From the NCBI GenBank assembly GCA_944474755.1, contig OX104111.1:112474545-112538544 (forward strand): 64,000 bases of DNA, in the 5' to 3' direction. Under the pieces are notes generated by a model. It worked only from the letters and a program-made list of their open reading frames with translations, searched no databases and had not been told where the DNA came from. Source of the DNA: Limnoperna fortunei. Lineage: Eukaryota; Mollusca; Bivalvia; Mytilida; Modiolidae. The stretch's first letter is position 1. Every line of letters starts with the position of its first letter. A program made the position numbers and the translations under genes. Shown here piece by piece: positions 11,091-20,901 of this stretch.

Positions 11091-11515
11091 GTTCTGGTCT
11101 GTAGGTTGGTGGCTACCAATGGTGTAGTCTATCATTCTTATAAACGGTAAGAACGGTAAGATACAGTGGAATGGTCAGTAGAATGATAGCTACCCATCGT
11201 GTAGTCTTATTCTTATCAAACGGTAAGATACATAGTTGATTGCATTTCTAGACAATTGGGGGATGACTACCATCGTGTAGTCTGTCATTCTTATCCTAGA
11301 CAATTGGGGGATGACTACCATCGTGTAGTCTGTCATTCTTATCCTAGACAATTGGGGGATGACTACCATCGTGTAGTCTGTCATTCTTATCCTAGACAAT
11401 TGGGGGATGACTACCATCGTGTAGTCTGTCATTCTTATCCTAGACAATTGGGGGATGACTACCATCGTGTAGTCTGTCATTCTTATCGAACGGTAAGATA
11501 CAGTTGCCTGAAGTT
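11090..11515 (+). repeat. Degenerate 57-bp units and a derived 48-bp array (5 copies)
   Basis: After decayed units (11090-11245), five near-identical 48-bp units run from 11249 to 11488. They carry CTAGACAATTGGGGGATGAC and then CATCGTGTAGTCTGTCATTC, a rearranged derivative of the 57-bp unit without the donor. A last unit at about 11485 regains GAACGGTAAGATACAG. Confidence 0.85.
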
Positions 11516-11551
11516 CTTTTCAGTTGTGGTTGATGGTTATCCATGATCAAA

Positions 11552-11718
11552 CAGCTAGGGCAAGGTCATAATCAAATTCGATCTCTCATAGCTCCCATCG
11601 GGGTCAAAATAGGGCAAGGTCATAATCAAATTCGATCTCTCATAGCTCCCATCGGGGTCAAAATAGGGCAAGGTCATAATCAAATTCGATCTCTCATAGC
11701 TCCCATCGGGGTCAATAT
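11552..11718. repeat. 54-bp tandem repeat, 3 copies
   Basis: Three almost identical units contain GGGCAAGGTCATAATCAAAT and ATAGCTCCCATCGGGGTCAA. They are intronic in gene B. Confidence 0.92.
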
Positions 11719-11719
11719 T

Positions 11720-12660
11720 CCTGAGCTTAATTAATTATACTTTATACTTTATTTTTATTCTTAATTCTGTATTCTTATTGCAATATTTTTAATTGTTATT
11801 TCTTTATTTTGTGTTTGAAATTCGAATTTTTATTTAGATCCTTTTTTCATCATTAATTGGAAATTCTTTTTTCTTGTTTCAACGTTTCAATGTGTATTTC
11901 TAATTTATCGGTTAAGAATTACATGTCTCCAAATACAAATATGGAATAAATGTCTCAAAAACATTTATTCAACAACAAATCTACAAATCTTACCGTGCAT
12001 GTATGTGCATCCAAGTGTTTTAGTTATGTGTATAACAAGCGCTTTATTTCAGATGCGACGAACAGAAGACGTTCTGTGACTTGAGTACAGTAGAAACGAA
12101 AATATCGTTATTGAGGAAATGTTAAATAAATAGATAAATGTCATACAATTAAGAAGTATTTTGTAAAAGTTAATACATAATTTCTAATTAATATCCCTTG
12201 TTGAACTTATATTTATATTCGTTTAAATAAACAATATGTGGAGAAGAGGTTGGGTAAATTTTCTTATTCGGATTTCCACACCTATCAGAATGAATTGAAA
12301 AAAAACACAGATTGATTACTTTGCACAATTTTGTTTACTTTTCTATCATAATTTTTAATGTACAAATAAGTCATTTTCACAAAAAAAATCAATAAATTCT
12401 CATTTTCTGTTACAAAACTGGGACTGATTAATTATTATGAATCGCTAGCTATTTATTTTACAAAATTAATATTTCACGAAATTTACCTCAAAACAACTGC
12501 GCCTGAGGTATTGGAAGGAAAGCAAACCAAACTTACACACATATTTATCAAATAATTTTCAATGTATGATATTTTGTTAAGCTTTTGAAAATTTTAATTA
12601 AAGCTGAAAATGTTTTTACTTCTTCCTGACTATTTTAAAAACTTCAAAACTGCTCATTTT
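11720..12660. other. AT-rich intron DNA of gene B
   Basis: Low-complexity AT-rich sequence. No array, hairpin or exon recognised. Confidence 0.5.
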
Positions 12661-12663
12661 TAT

Positions 12664-14592
12664 TAGCTCACCTGACCCGAAGGGTCAGGTGAGCTATTGC
12701 CATCACTTGGCGTCCGTCGTCGTCCGTCGTCGTCGTCGTCGTCGTCGTTAACTTTTCTTCAAAAATCTTCTCCTCAAAAACCACTGAAGGGATTGCTTTG
12801 AAACTTTGCATACATCATCAGTAAAATGCCCTCTACCAAGTTTGCCCAAATCATGGCCTCAGACCAACCAACATGGCCGCCATGGCTAAAAATAGAACAG
12901 AGGGGTCAAAATACAGTTTTTTGCTTATAGTTCAAAAAGTATAACAGATACAGGAAAACCGAAGAGACCTTCCTTCTTCAGCATCTAAAGCTCTACAAAA
13001 CACTTATTTGGGTCAAAGTTGTATGATGACTCCTTGTAGGAGTTATTGCCCTTTAATTGTCAAAATTGATGATTTTTGCCATTTTTGCCTCAAAATCTTG
13101 AAAAGTATTAGAACTAGAGAAAAGGTTAGCATTGCTTAATTGCTCTGCTCTATGAGGGCTACAAAAATGACTTTAAGGTCAAGATTGTCTGATTAACCGT
13201 TTAAGAGTTATTCCCCTTGAACTGTTTTTTTTATCGGTTTTAATTGATTTTTTAAAATCTTCTCCTCTGAAACAACTGAAAGTACTGCTTTGAAACTTTG
13301 TACACATCATCTGTCAAATGTCCTCAACCAAGTTTGCACCAACCATGGCTGCAGATTAACCAACCTGGCCACCATGGCTAAAAATTGGATGGGGGGGTGC
13401 GGTAAAATACAGTTTTTGGCTTATATTTAAAAAAGTGTAACAGATACAGGAAAACCGAAGAGACAAGCCTTCATCTACATCAAAAGCTCTACGAAACACT
13501 CCATTGGGTTGAAGTTGTATGATGAATCTTTATAGGAGTTATTGCCCTTTAATTGTCGAAATTGTTGATTTTAGCCATTTTTGCCTCAAAATCTTGAAAA
13601 TTATTAGAACTAGAGAAAAAGTTAGCATTGCTTAATTGTTCTGCTCTATGAGGGCTACAAAATTGCCTTAGGGTCAAGATTGTCTGATTACACGTTTAAG
13701 AGTTATTCCCCTTGAACTGTTTATTTTAATCGGTTTTAATTGATTTTTTAAAATCTTCTCTGAAACCACTGAAAGTACTGCTTTGAAACTTTGTACACAT
13801 CATCCGTCAAATGTCCTTAACCAAGTTTGCACCAACCATGGCTGCAGATTAACCAACATGGCCGCCATGGCTAAAAATAGAATGGAGGGGGGGGGGGGTT
13901 AAAATACAGTTTTTGGCTTATAGTTCAAAAAGTATAACAGATACAAGAAAACCGAAGAGACATGCCTTCATCGGCATCAAAAGCTCTACGAAACACTCCA
14001 TTGAGTTGAAGTTGTATGAGGACTCCTTATAGGAGTTATTGCCCTTTAATTGTCAAAATTGATTATTTTTGACATTTTTGCCTTTAAATCTTAAAAATTA
14101 TTTGAACTAGAGAAAAAATTAGTATTGCTTAATTGTTCTGCTCTATGAGGGCTACAAAAATGACTTAGGGTCAAGATTGTCTGATGAACCGTTTAGGAAT
14201 TATTCTCCTTGAACATTTTTTTAATCAATTTTAATTGATTTTAAAAAATCTTCTCCTCTTTAACCCATTAAAGGACTGCTTTGAAACATTGCACACATCA
14301 TCTTTAGGACGTCCTCTACCAAAATTGTGCAAATCATGACACCTGACTACCTATATAGCTACGTTAGCTTAAAATAGAAAATGGGGGGGAGTGGGGGAGT
14401 TTTCGACTGATAGTTAAAAAAGTATAACAGGTACAGCAAATTTGAAGTGAACCTCCCTTCTCCCTCTAAGCATCAAAAGCTCCTCCTTATAGGAATTATT
14501 GGGCAATTCCTTATAGCAAAGAAAAGCTGGATAGAAAAGGGTTGTTTGGTTTCAGGTTCAGGTGAGCGATACAGGCTCCTGGGAGCCTCTAG
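12664..14592 (+). mobile_element. Helitron-like non-autonomous element with internal 493-bp repeats
   Basis: The left end is a perfect 15-bp-arm hairpin, TAGCTCACCTGACCC / GGGTCAGGTGAGCTA (12664-12696), followed by a CGTCCGTCGTCGTC run. The body has three repeats of about 493 bp plus a partial fourth, marked by GCTTTGAAACTTTG at about 12795, 13287, 13780 and GCTTTGAAACATTG at 14278. The right end carries TTCAGGTGAGCGATACAGG, a hairpin AGGCTCC/GGAGCCT (14573-14588) and directly CTAG (14589-14592). A hairpin next to a terminal CTRR is a Helitron hallmark. No Rep/helicase gene is present. The element type is known to be abundant in bivalves; the Helitron assignment is my inference. Confidence 0.65.
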
Positions 14593-14716
14593 TTTTGTTT
14601 TGACGGTTCCCTGTCTCGACTCACAGAGCTGCAAATATATAGGTGGCAAATATCCGATGCCCTGTGGATGAGAACAGAACGCGTACATATAGAAATCCCG
14701 GCTGCGGACCATAATT

Positions 14717-14781
14717 AACGCCGTGATCGTGTTACAGAATAAAACGAAGCCAAAATCGCGTTACAAAGAGAAAAAGAGATA
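14717..14781. repeat. Left remnant of the 29-bp array
   Basis: Two to three decayed units (GTGATCGTGTTACAGA, AATCGCGTTACAAAGAG) match the array at 15503-16165 and are separated from it by the TIR element. Confidence 0.75.
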
Positions 14782-15499
14782 GACCCCGTTTACTCTATGA
14801 AAAAAATACATCGATCTTTTTTGAATCGATCATAAAAAGACTGGTTTGCATTTACACACACTTCTGAAATAGCACGAATTTGACAACAAGAATCTGTTTA
14901 TCCGCCTATTTTTAATTAAATGTTCTATTAATAGAATGCACATGGGTACTTAATACATGCCACGAGTTTAACATTTTTGCTAAAATGAAGGAGACAGATG
15001 TATCACCGGCCTTACTTGGTATCCAAATTATGAGTTTTTTGTTTATATATATTCAAGAATTATGCAAAAACGTGTTAAAAGGAAGTTTTTATATGAAAAG
15101 TTTTCCAGTGCATCTTGCACATAATCGTCGCTCCACAGCTCTATTAATAAGGTTGTCTCCTCGTGTGACCACGATTCTCCTCTCTTTCGCTCCATTGTTT
15201 TGATGTTTTATATATTCACGTGTATTTTTGCCGCCAAACATGCGCAGTACATACGCATTTCTGTAAATATGTTATCAGACTATTAAAGTACGATTCGTGC
15301 GTTTACACTACAAGAAAGATCGATTAAAAAAAGATCGATCTTTTTAAGTCTAGGTCTAAAGCAGGACTTTTTAAGTCCGGTTCTTTTTGACTCGATTCAA
15401 ATAAAGATTGATCTTTATCGTTTACACTGACAAAAAGATCGATCTTTTTTGCATCGATTCAAAAAAAGATCGATCTTTCCGTCTAGTGTAAACGGGGTC
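14782..15499. mobile_element. 718-bp TIR DNA element (MITE-like)
   Basis: Terminal inverted repeats GACCCCGTTTAC (14782-14793) and GTAAACGGGGTC (15488-15499) continue inwards as imperfect ATCGATC-rich arms. The flanks share ATA (14779-14781 and 15500-15502), a possible 3-bp target duplication as in the PIF/Harbinger group, though three bases could match by chance. No transposase is encoded. The element interrupts a 29-bp minisatellite. Confidence 0.75.
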
Positions 15500-15502
15500 A
15501 TA

Positions 15503-16165
15503 AAGTAGTGTTCAAATGAGAAGAAGAGTGAGGTCGTGTTACAGTGAGTCCGTGAGCAACGGTCGTGTTACAGAGTGAAGGCAGCAACGATCGTATTGCA
15601 GAGTAAAAGGCAGCCACGATCGTGTTACCGAGTGAAAGGCAGCAACGATCGTATTGTAGAGTGAAAAACAGCCACGATCGTGTTACAGAGTGAAACACAG
15701 CCACGATCGTGTTACAGAGTGAAAGGCAGCCACGATCGTGTTACAGAGTGAAAGGCAGCCATAATCGTGTTACAGAGTGAAAGGCAGCCATAATCCTGTT
15801 ACAGAGTGAAAGGCAGCCATAATCGTGTTACAGAGTGAAAGACAGTCACTATCGTGTTACAGAGTGAAAGGCAGCCACGATATTTTTACAAAATAGAGGC
15901 CAAATCGTGTTTCAGAGTGTTTGTTTGTTTGTTTGATGAAGATCGTGTTACAGAGTGGAAGTCAGCCAAGACGATGTTACAAAGTGAAAGGCAGCCACGA
16001 TCGTGTTAAAAGTGACGGGAAGCCTCGATCGTGTTACAGAGTGAAAGGCAGCCACGATCATGTTACAGAGTGAAATGCAGCCACGATCGTGTTACAAAGT
16101 GAAAGGCAGCCACGATCGTGTTACAGAGTGAAAAGCAGCCACGATCGTTTTACATAATAGAGGCC
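15503..16165. repeat. 29-bp minisatellite with a CACGATCGTG palindrome, about 20 copies
   Basis: Units of 29 bp contain GTGTTACAGAGTGAAAGGCA and GCCACGATC, so each junction reads CACGATCGTG, a perfect 10-bp palindrome. Variants occur, such as ATAATCGTG. At 15918-15940 a foreign TGTTTGTTTGTTTGATG tract resembles the tail of the SINE at 16180. Confidence 0.92.
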
Positions 16166-16179
16166 AAATCGTGTTTCGG

Positions 16180-16443
16180 AGTGTTTGTTTGTTTGATGTT
16201 GTTTAACGCCACTTTTAGCAATTTTTCAGCTATATCATGGCGTCCTGTTTTTATTTGGGGAGGAAGCCGGAGTACCCGGAGAAAACCCCCGACCTGCGGT
16301 AGGAAAACTGGCAATCCTTGTCAATTAAGATTGGAGTCGAGTACATCGAGTGCAGTGAGAATCGAACCCGCAATATCAGTGTTGACAGACCACGTGATCA
16401 ATAGTAGACGAACTACCTGGACCACTCGGCCACTGAGGCCCCT
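16180..16443 (-). mobile_element. Complete tRNA-headed SINE, minus strand
   Basis: Read on the minus strand, it starts GGGGCCTCAGTGGCCGAGTG (A box TGGCCGAGTGGT) and has a B box GGGTTCGATTCTC-like segment. It then has the non-tRNA body (ATTGCCAGTTTTCC, CTCCGGCTTCC) and the tail GACGCCATGATATAGCTGAA to GTTAAACA. It is the same family as 51235-51490 and inserted at the end of the 29-bp array. The open frame running through it is accidental. Confidence 0.85.
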
Positions 16444-16603
16444 TGTTTCAGAGAGAGATGCAGCTATGTCAGTTAATAACGATATACTAGTAGAGAGTAA
16501 AGAATTACAATTTTTCCAAAGTAAGAATGTGTTCATTTCATATTCTTTTATTTAAATAACTTGCCTGTAACAATACTCATATTTTCAATGATTTTATTTG
16601 TAG

Positions 16604-16697
16604 CATATTTTTTAATAATTGGAGCATTGATGCTGATTCTTGTGATCATAGTGTTGGCGATAATTTGTGTGTTCTGTTGCAAGTATTGCTGTCGGAG
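16604..16697 (+). CDS. Gene B exon 2: transmembrane helix
   Basis: The acceptor is TTTTATTTGTAG (ending at 16603) and the donor GTAAGT (16698). The junction codon GCA (Ala65) is followed by FLIIGALMLILVIIVLAII (about residues 67-85), then CVFCCKYCCRR. It encodes a single helix of about 22 residues, with five cysteines and three basic residues immediately after it. This predicts an N-out, C-in topology and possible S-acylation at the inner leaflet. It enters in phase 1 and exits in phase 2 (AG joined to A, Arg96), as in gene A and cluster C. The upstream intron is 5.9 kb and filled with repeats and transposons; the downstream one is 1.3 kb. Confidence 0.85.
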
Positions 16698-16819
16698 GTA
16701 AGTATGTAATAGTAAGTGTCATACGATGGACTGTTTGAAGTATAAACAATCATAATTCATAAACAATATCTAACTTAAGTGTCAGAATTAAGTTTGAGTT
16801 ACCTTTAACTTACACGCTG

Positions 16820-17455
16820 GTTTTCTATTAATGAGTCAGTATCTCAATCGGCTGGTTACCTGTTTATACGTCAGTATCTCCCGGTCTGGTTTCCTGTAAA
16901 TGAGTAAGTATCTCACACGGCTGGTTTCCATTCATTAAGTCTGTATCTCGCACGGCTGGTTTTCTGTCTTTAAGTCTGTATCTCACACGTCTAGATTCCT
17001 GTCAATAAGACTGTATCTCACACTGCTGGTTTCCTGTCAATAAGTCAGTATCTCACACTGCTGGTTTCCTGTCAATAAGTCGGTATCTCACACTGCTGGT
17101 TTACTGTCAATAAGTCAGTATCTCACACGGCTGGTTTCCTGTCAATAAGTAAGTATATCACACGGTTGGTTACCTGTCAATAATCAGTATCTCACATGGC
17201 TGGTTTCCTTTCAATAAGTAAATATATCACACGGTTGGTTACCTGTCAATAATCAGTATCTCACACTGCTGCTTTTCTGTCAATAAGTCAGTATCTCACG
17301 CTGTTGGTTTTCTGTCAATAAGTCAGTATCTCACACGGCTGGTTTCCTGTCAATAAGTCAGTATCTCACATGGCTGGTTTCCTGTCAATAAGTCAGTATC
17401 TCACACGACTGGTTTCCTGTTATAAGTCAGTATCTCACACTGCTGGTTAATAAGT
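16820..17455. repeat. 35-bp minisatellite in gene B intron 2, about 18 copies
   Basis: Units contain GTATCTCACACGGCTGGTTT and CCTGTCAATAAGTCA. They are moderately diverged on the left and more uniform on the right. Confidence 0.93.
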
Positions 17456-17893
17456 ATGATGTATAAAGGCAAATAAATAAATTTTATTATAAAACTGATT
17501 TTTGATTTTAGTAGAAAAATTTTTAGAGGATAGAAGAAATCATTGCAATTGTCAGTGTGACACGCTTCCTTTTACGTAAATTTTTCCTGCATATAACTCT
17601 TACAGTTTGTCTGGTGAAATTTTGTCCCAAAAATGTAGATTTTCAAAAATTAGACAGTTCAGTTTACTCTAATGTTTTAATTTTTTTATAATTATAAACT
17701 ACAAAAATAGTAAAATATAAGTATTTCGTTCAGCACTGACCTCCACTCATCGGAATCCGATATTTTATAAGAAGGTACATTTCAACATAATTCGATGTCT
17801 GTTCCTATTGCACAATATAATCCGGATTAAAGCTGGGAACAAATATTCATGTATTAAAGTTTGTCTTACAATAAATTATATAGTAATATGACG

Positions 17894-17895
<2 letters not shown>

Positions 17896-17960
<65 letters not shown>
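17896..17960. repeat. (GATT)n microsatellite
   Basis: About 16 perfect TTGA/GATT tetranucleotides end about 50 bp before the acceptor of gene B exon 3. Confidence 0.97.
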
Positions 17961-18009
17961 CACAAAGTGAAATATGTTAATAATTTTATTAATGCTAATA
18001 TATTTACAG

Positions 18010-18592
18010 AAAAAATCGTGTGCACGACGAAGACGAAGATGAAGATACGAGTTCGGGTTGTTGCAGATGTTGTAAACGATCACGGGATCAAAATGACGAT
18101 GACGACGGAGATAACGGAAAAAAATCGTCGAAGAATAGTCCATCAAAAAAATTATCGAAAGACGGTGGTAAAAGTAAATCAAATGCAAAAAAATCAAACA
18201 GCCAATCGAATGCAAAGACATCAAATGACCAATCTAATGCAAAGAAAACAAAGAGCGAATCGAATGCAAAGAAAACAAAGAGCGAATCGAATGCAAAGAA
18301 AACAAAGGGCCAAAAAGATTCTAAGACATCTAAGGGCCAATCAAAGGGGCAAAATGCAAAAAAGACTCTTTCCAAATCTAAAGGTGTTAATGTAAAGAAG
18401 AAAAGAGTCAATATAAAGACGAAAAAAGGAAATAACGCTGCAAAACCGAGCGAGAAAAAATCCAAAAATGATCAAAACATCCTAAATGAAAAACAAAGTT
18501 CGGATTTAAGTGCTCGGAAAGTTGCAGTTGAAGTTGAGGCTTGGAAGCCTTTTGCAAATCCAGTTAGAAATATTAATACCAGTACTAAATAA
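18010..18592 (+). CDS. Gene B exon 3: cytoplasmic tail with Cys cluster, Lys/Ser repeats and INTSTK end
   Basis: The acceptor TAATATATTTACAG precedes a phase-2 entry (Arg96). The tail (residues 97-289) has an acidic stretch HDEDEDEDTSSG, the cluster CCRCCKRSR, a second acidic run NDDDDGDNG, and then about 110 residues rich in Lys, Ser, Asn and Gln. These include imperfect repeats of SNAKKTKSE (two identical 30-nt units at about 18240-18300). The end is WKPFANPVRNINTSTK followed by TAA at 18590-18592. The last 16 residues match the ends of the exons at 61557 and 62720. Strong charge and repeats suggest a disordered tail. ATTAAA lies at 18595-18600. An overlapping K/R-rich frame from 17952 is a shadow of the repeats. 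No enzymatic motif is visible. Confidence 0.85.
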
Positions 18593-18599
18593 TCATTAA

Positions 18600-19490
18600 A
18601 ACACAGCGCAAAAGTTATGTAAACCTTTTATTCACTATAAAGCACTTATTTGATAATAATCTAAATTATACCAATTACGATCTTTGCTACTTGAATGTAT
18701 ATGTATGTGAACGATTAGACTAGATATGTAGTTCAGAGGGAGACGTCCATAGACTGGATGTGTAGTTTGGAGGGAGACGTCCATAAGTACATTGTGATGA
18801 ACATCTAAGCGATTGACGGTATAAATAATATCTAATTAACAAATTTGTCCTTCAAGTTAACCATTAAATGAACTACTGCTTATTGCTTCATCAAAATACA
18901 ACTAAATATAGATATTTTGTAAACCCAAATTATATCTGACTTATCTCCCTTTTATATGTGCTATGCTTAGTACGAAAACAAACCTACTACGTTTAGTTTT
19001 GGTTTCGACATAATTGTTTATGGTTCTCGTGTTTATCAATTGTTAGATTATTAGATTCAATTCTATATTTAACTGATTTATCTAATATTTATACATACAA
19101 CATATTCGTCATTTAATTTATTCATGTAAATCAGAGGATAATGTTCGCCTTTAGGATTTAAACCAGTTGATACAAGCCGAGATTTATATACATTTATAAA
19201 ATAAAGGCCATCTGAATTTGTGATTACACTTATAAGTATGTCTATTTCATAAACCAAGTAGATAGTGTAAGTAATACATGATTGTTGACGTTGCATTTTA
19301 GACCGTTAATTTAGTTTTTACGTAGCATTTAAATGGAGATAACAGTAATGTATTTAAAGATTTTCCGGAATCAATTGGAGATTTGATTGACGAAATTTGT
19401 TGACTGGCTCCACTTACGGCCGTCAGTAAACTAAATTTCTGACCATTACATCACTAAATGATGCTAGCAAATCTTCAAAAACAGTTATCT
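18600..19490. other. 3' flank of gene B
   Basis: AT-rich unique DNA. A short tandem duplication of about 36-40 bp lies at about 18725-18785 (GGGAGACGTCCATA twice). Nothing else recognised. Confidence 0.5.
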
Positions 19491-19496
19491 CCAAAC

Positions 19497-20715
19497 TACA
19501 GGATGACGTCTGGTGCTCAGGAAGGGTAATCAGTTTATACTTTACACATAACCCTACTACAGGGATGACATCTGGTGCTCAGGAAGGGTAATCAGTTCAT
19601 ACTTTACACATAACCCTTCTACAGGGATGACGTCTGGTGCTCAGGAAGGGTAATCAGTTTATACTTTACACATAACCCTACTACAGGATGACATCTGGTG
19701 CTCAGGAAGGGTAATCCGTTCATACTTTACACATAACACTTCTACAGGGATGACATCTGGTGCTCAGGAAGGGTAATCAGTTTATACTTTACACATAACA
19801 CTTCTACAGGGATGACATCTGGTGCTCAGGAAGGGTAATCAGTTTATACTTTACACATAACCCTTCTACAGGGATGACGTCTGGTGCTCAGGAAGGGTAA
19901 TCAGTTCATACTTTACACATAACCCTTCTACAGGGAAGACATCTGGTGCTCAGGAAGGTTAATCAGTTTATACTTTACACATAACACTTCTACAAGGATG
20001 ACGCCCGGTGCTCATGAAGGTTAATCAGTTCATAATTCACACATAACCCTTCTACAGGGTTGACGTCTGGTGCTCAGGAAGGGTAATCAGTTCATACTTC
20101 ACAAAACCCTACTACAGGGATGACGTTTGGTGCTCAGGAAGGGTAATCAGTTCATACTTCATACATAACCCTTACAACAGGGATGACGTTTGGTGCTCAG
20201 GAAGGGTAATCAGTTCATACTTCATACATAACCCTTACAACAGGGATGACATCTGGTGCTCAGGAAGGGTAATCAGTTCATACTTCATACATACCCCTTA
20301 CAACAGGGATGACGTCTGGTGCTCAGGAAGGGTAATCAGTTCATACTTCATACATAACCCTTACAACAGGGATGACATCTGGTGCTCAGGAAGGGTAATC
20401 AGTTCATACTTCATACATACCCCTTACAACAGGGATGACGCCCGGTGCTCATGAAGGTTAATCAGTTCATACTTCACACATAACCCTTACAACAGGGATG
20501 ACGTCTGGTGCTCAGGAAGGGTAATCAGTTCATACTTTATGCATACCCCTTACAACAGGGATGACGTCTGGTGCTCAGGAAGGGTAATCAGTTCATACTT
20601 CACACATAACCCTTACAACAGGGACGACGTCTGGTGCTCAGGAAGGGTAATCAGTTTATACTTCACCCATAACCCTACCACAGGGATGTCGTCTGGTGCT
20701 CAGGAAGGGTAACCA
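19497..20715. repeat. About 62-bp minisatellite, about 20 copies
   Basis: Units contain GATGACGTCTGGTGCTCAGG, AAGGGTAATCAGTTCATACT and ACATAACCCTTCTACAGG. Two variant classes form blocks: TTTACACATAACCCTTCTAC on the left and TTCATACATAACCCTTACAA on the right. The period varies by 1-3 bp. Confidence 0.93.
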
Positions 20716-20901
20716 GTTCCTGCTTCTTTAGATATGGTGTGCGCGACTCCATCTTTATTAACTGGGATTTTTAATTAAGCTACTGAAGGTTGGTACTGTG
20801 GCTTTCTCTCCACATAATAAACTTGTCACCATTTTATAGCCGAAAACCTCTTAAGTGGTGTTAAGCAGCAATCAAACTAAAACATTCAAGAAACTTAAAA
20901 C

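Noticed and set aside
14985..15203. 72-codon frame inside the TIR element
   Set aside because: No transposase motif; short and AT-rich.
16118..16555. 145-codon frame on the plus strand
   Set aside because: Runs through the minus-strand SINE and the 29-bp array.
17952..18395. Overlapping K/R-rich frame in gene B exon 3
   Set aside because: Starts in the microsatellite and overlaps the frame that carries the family motifs and correct splice phase.
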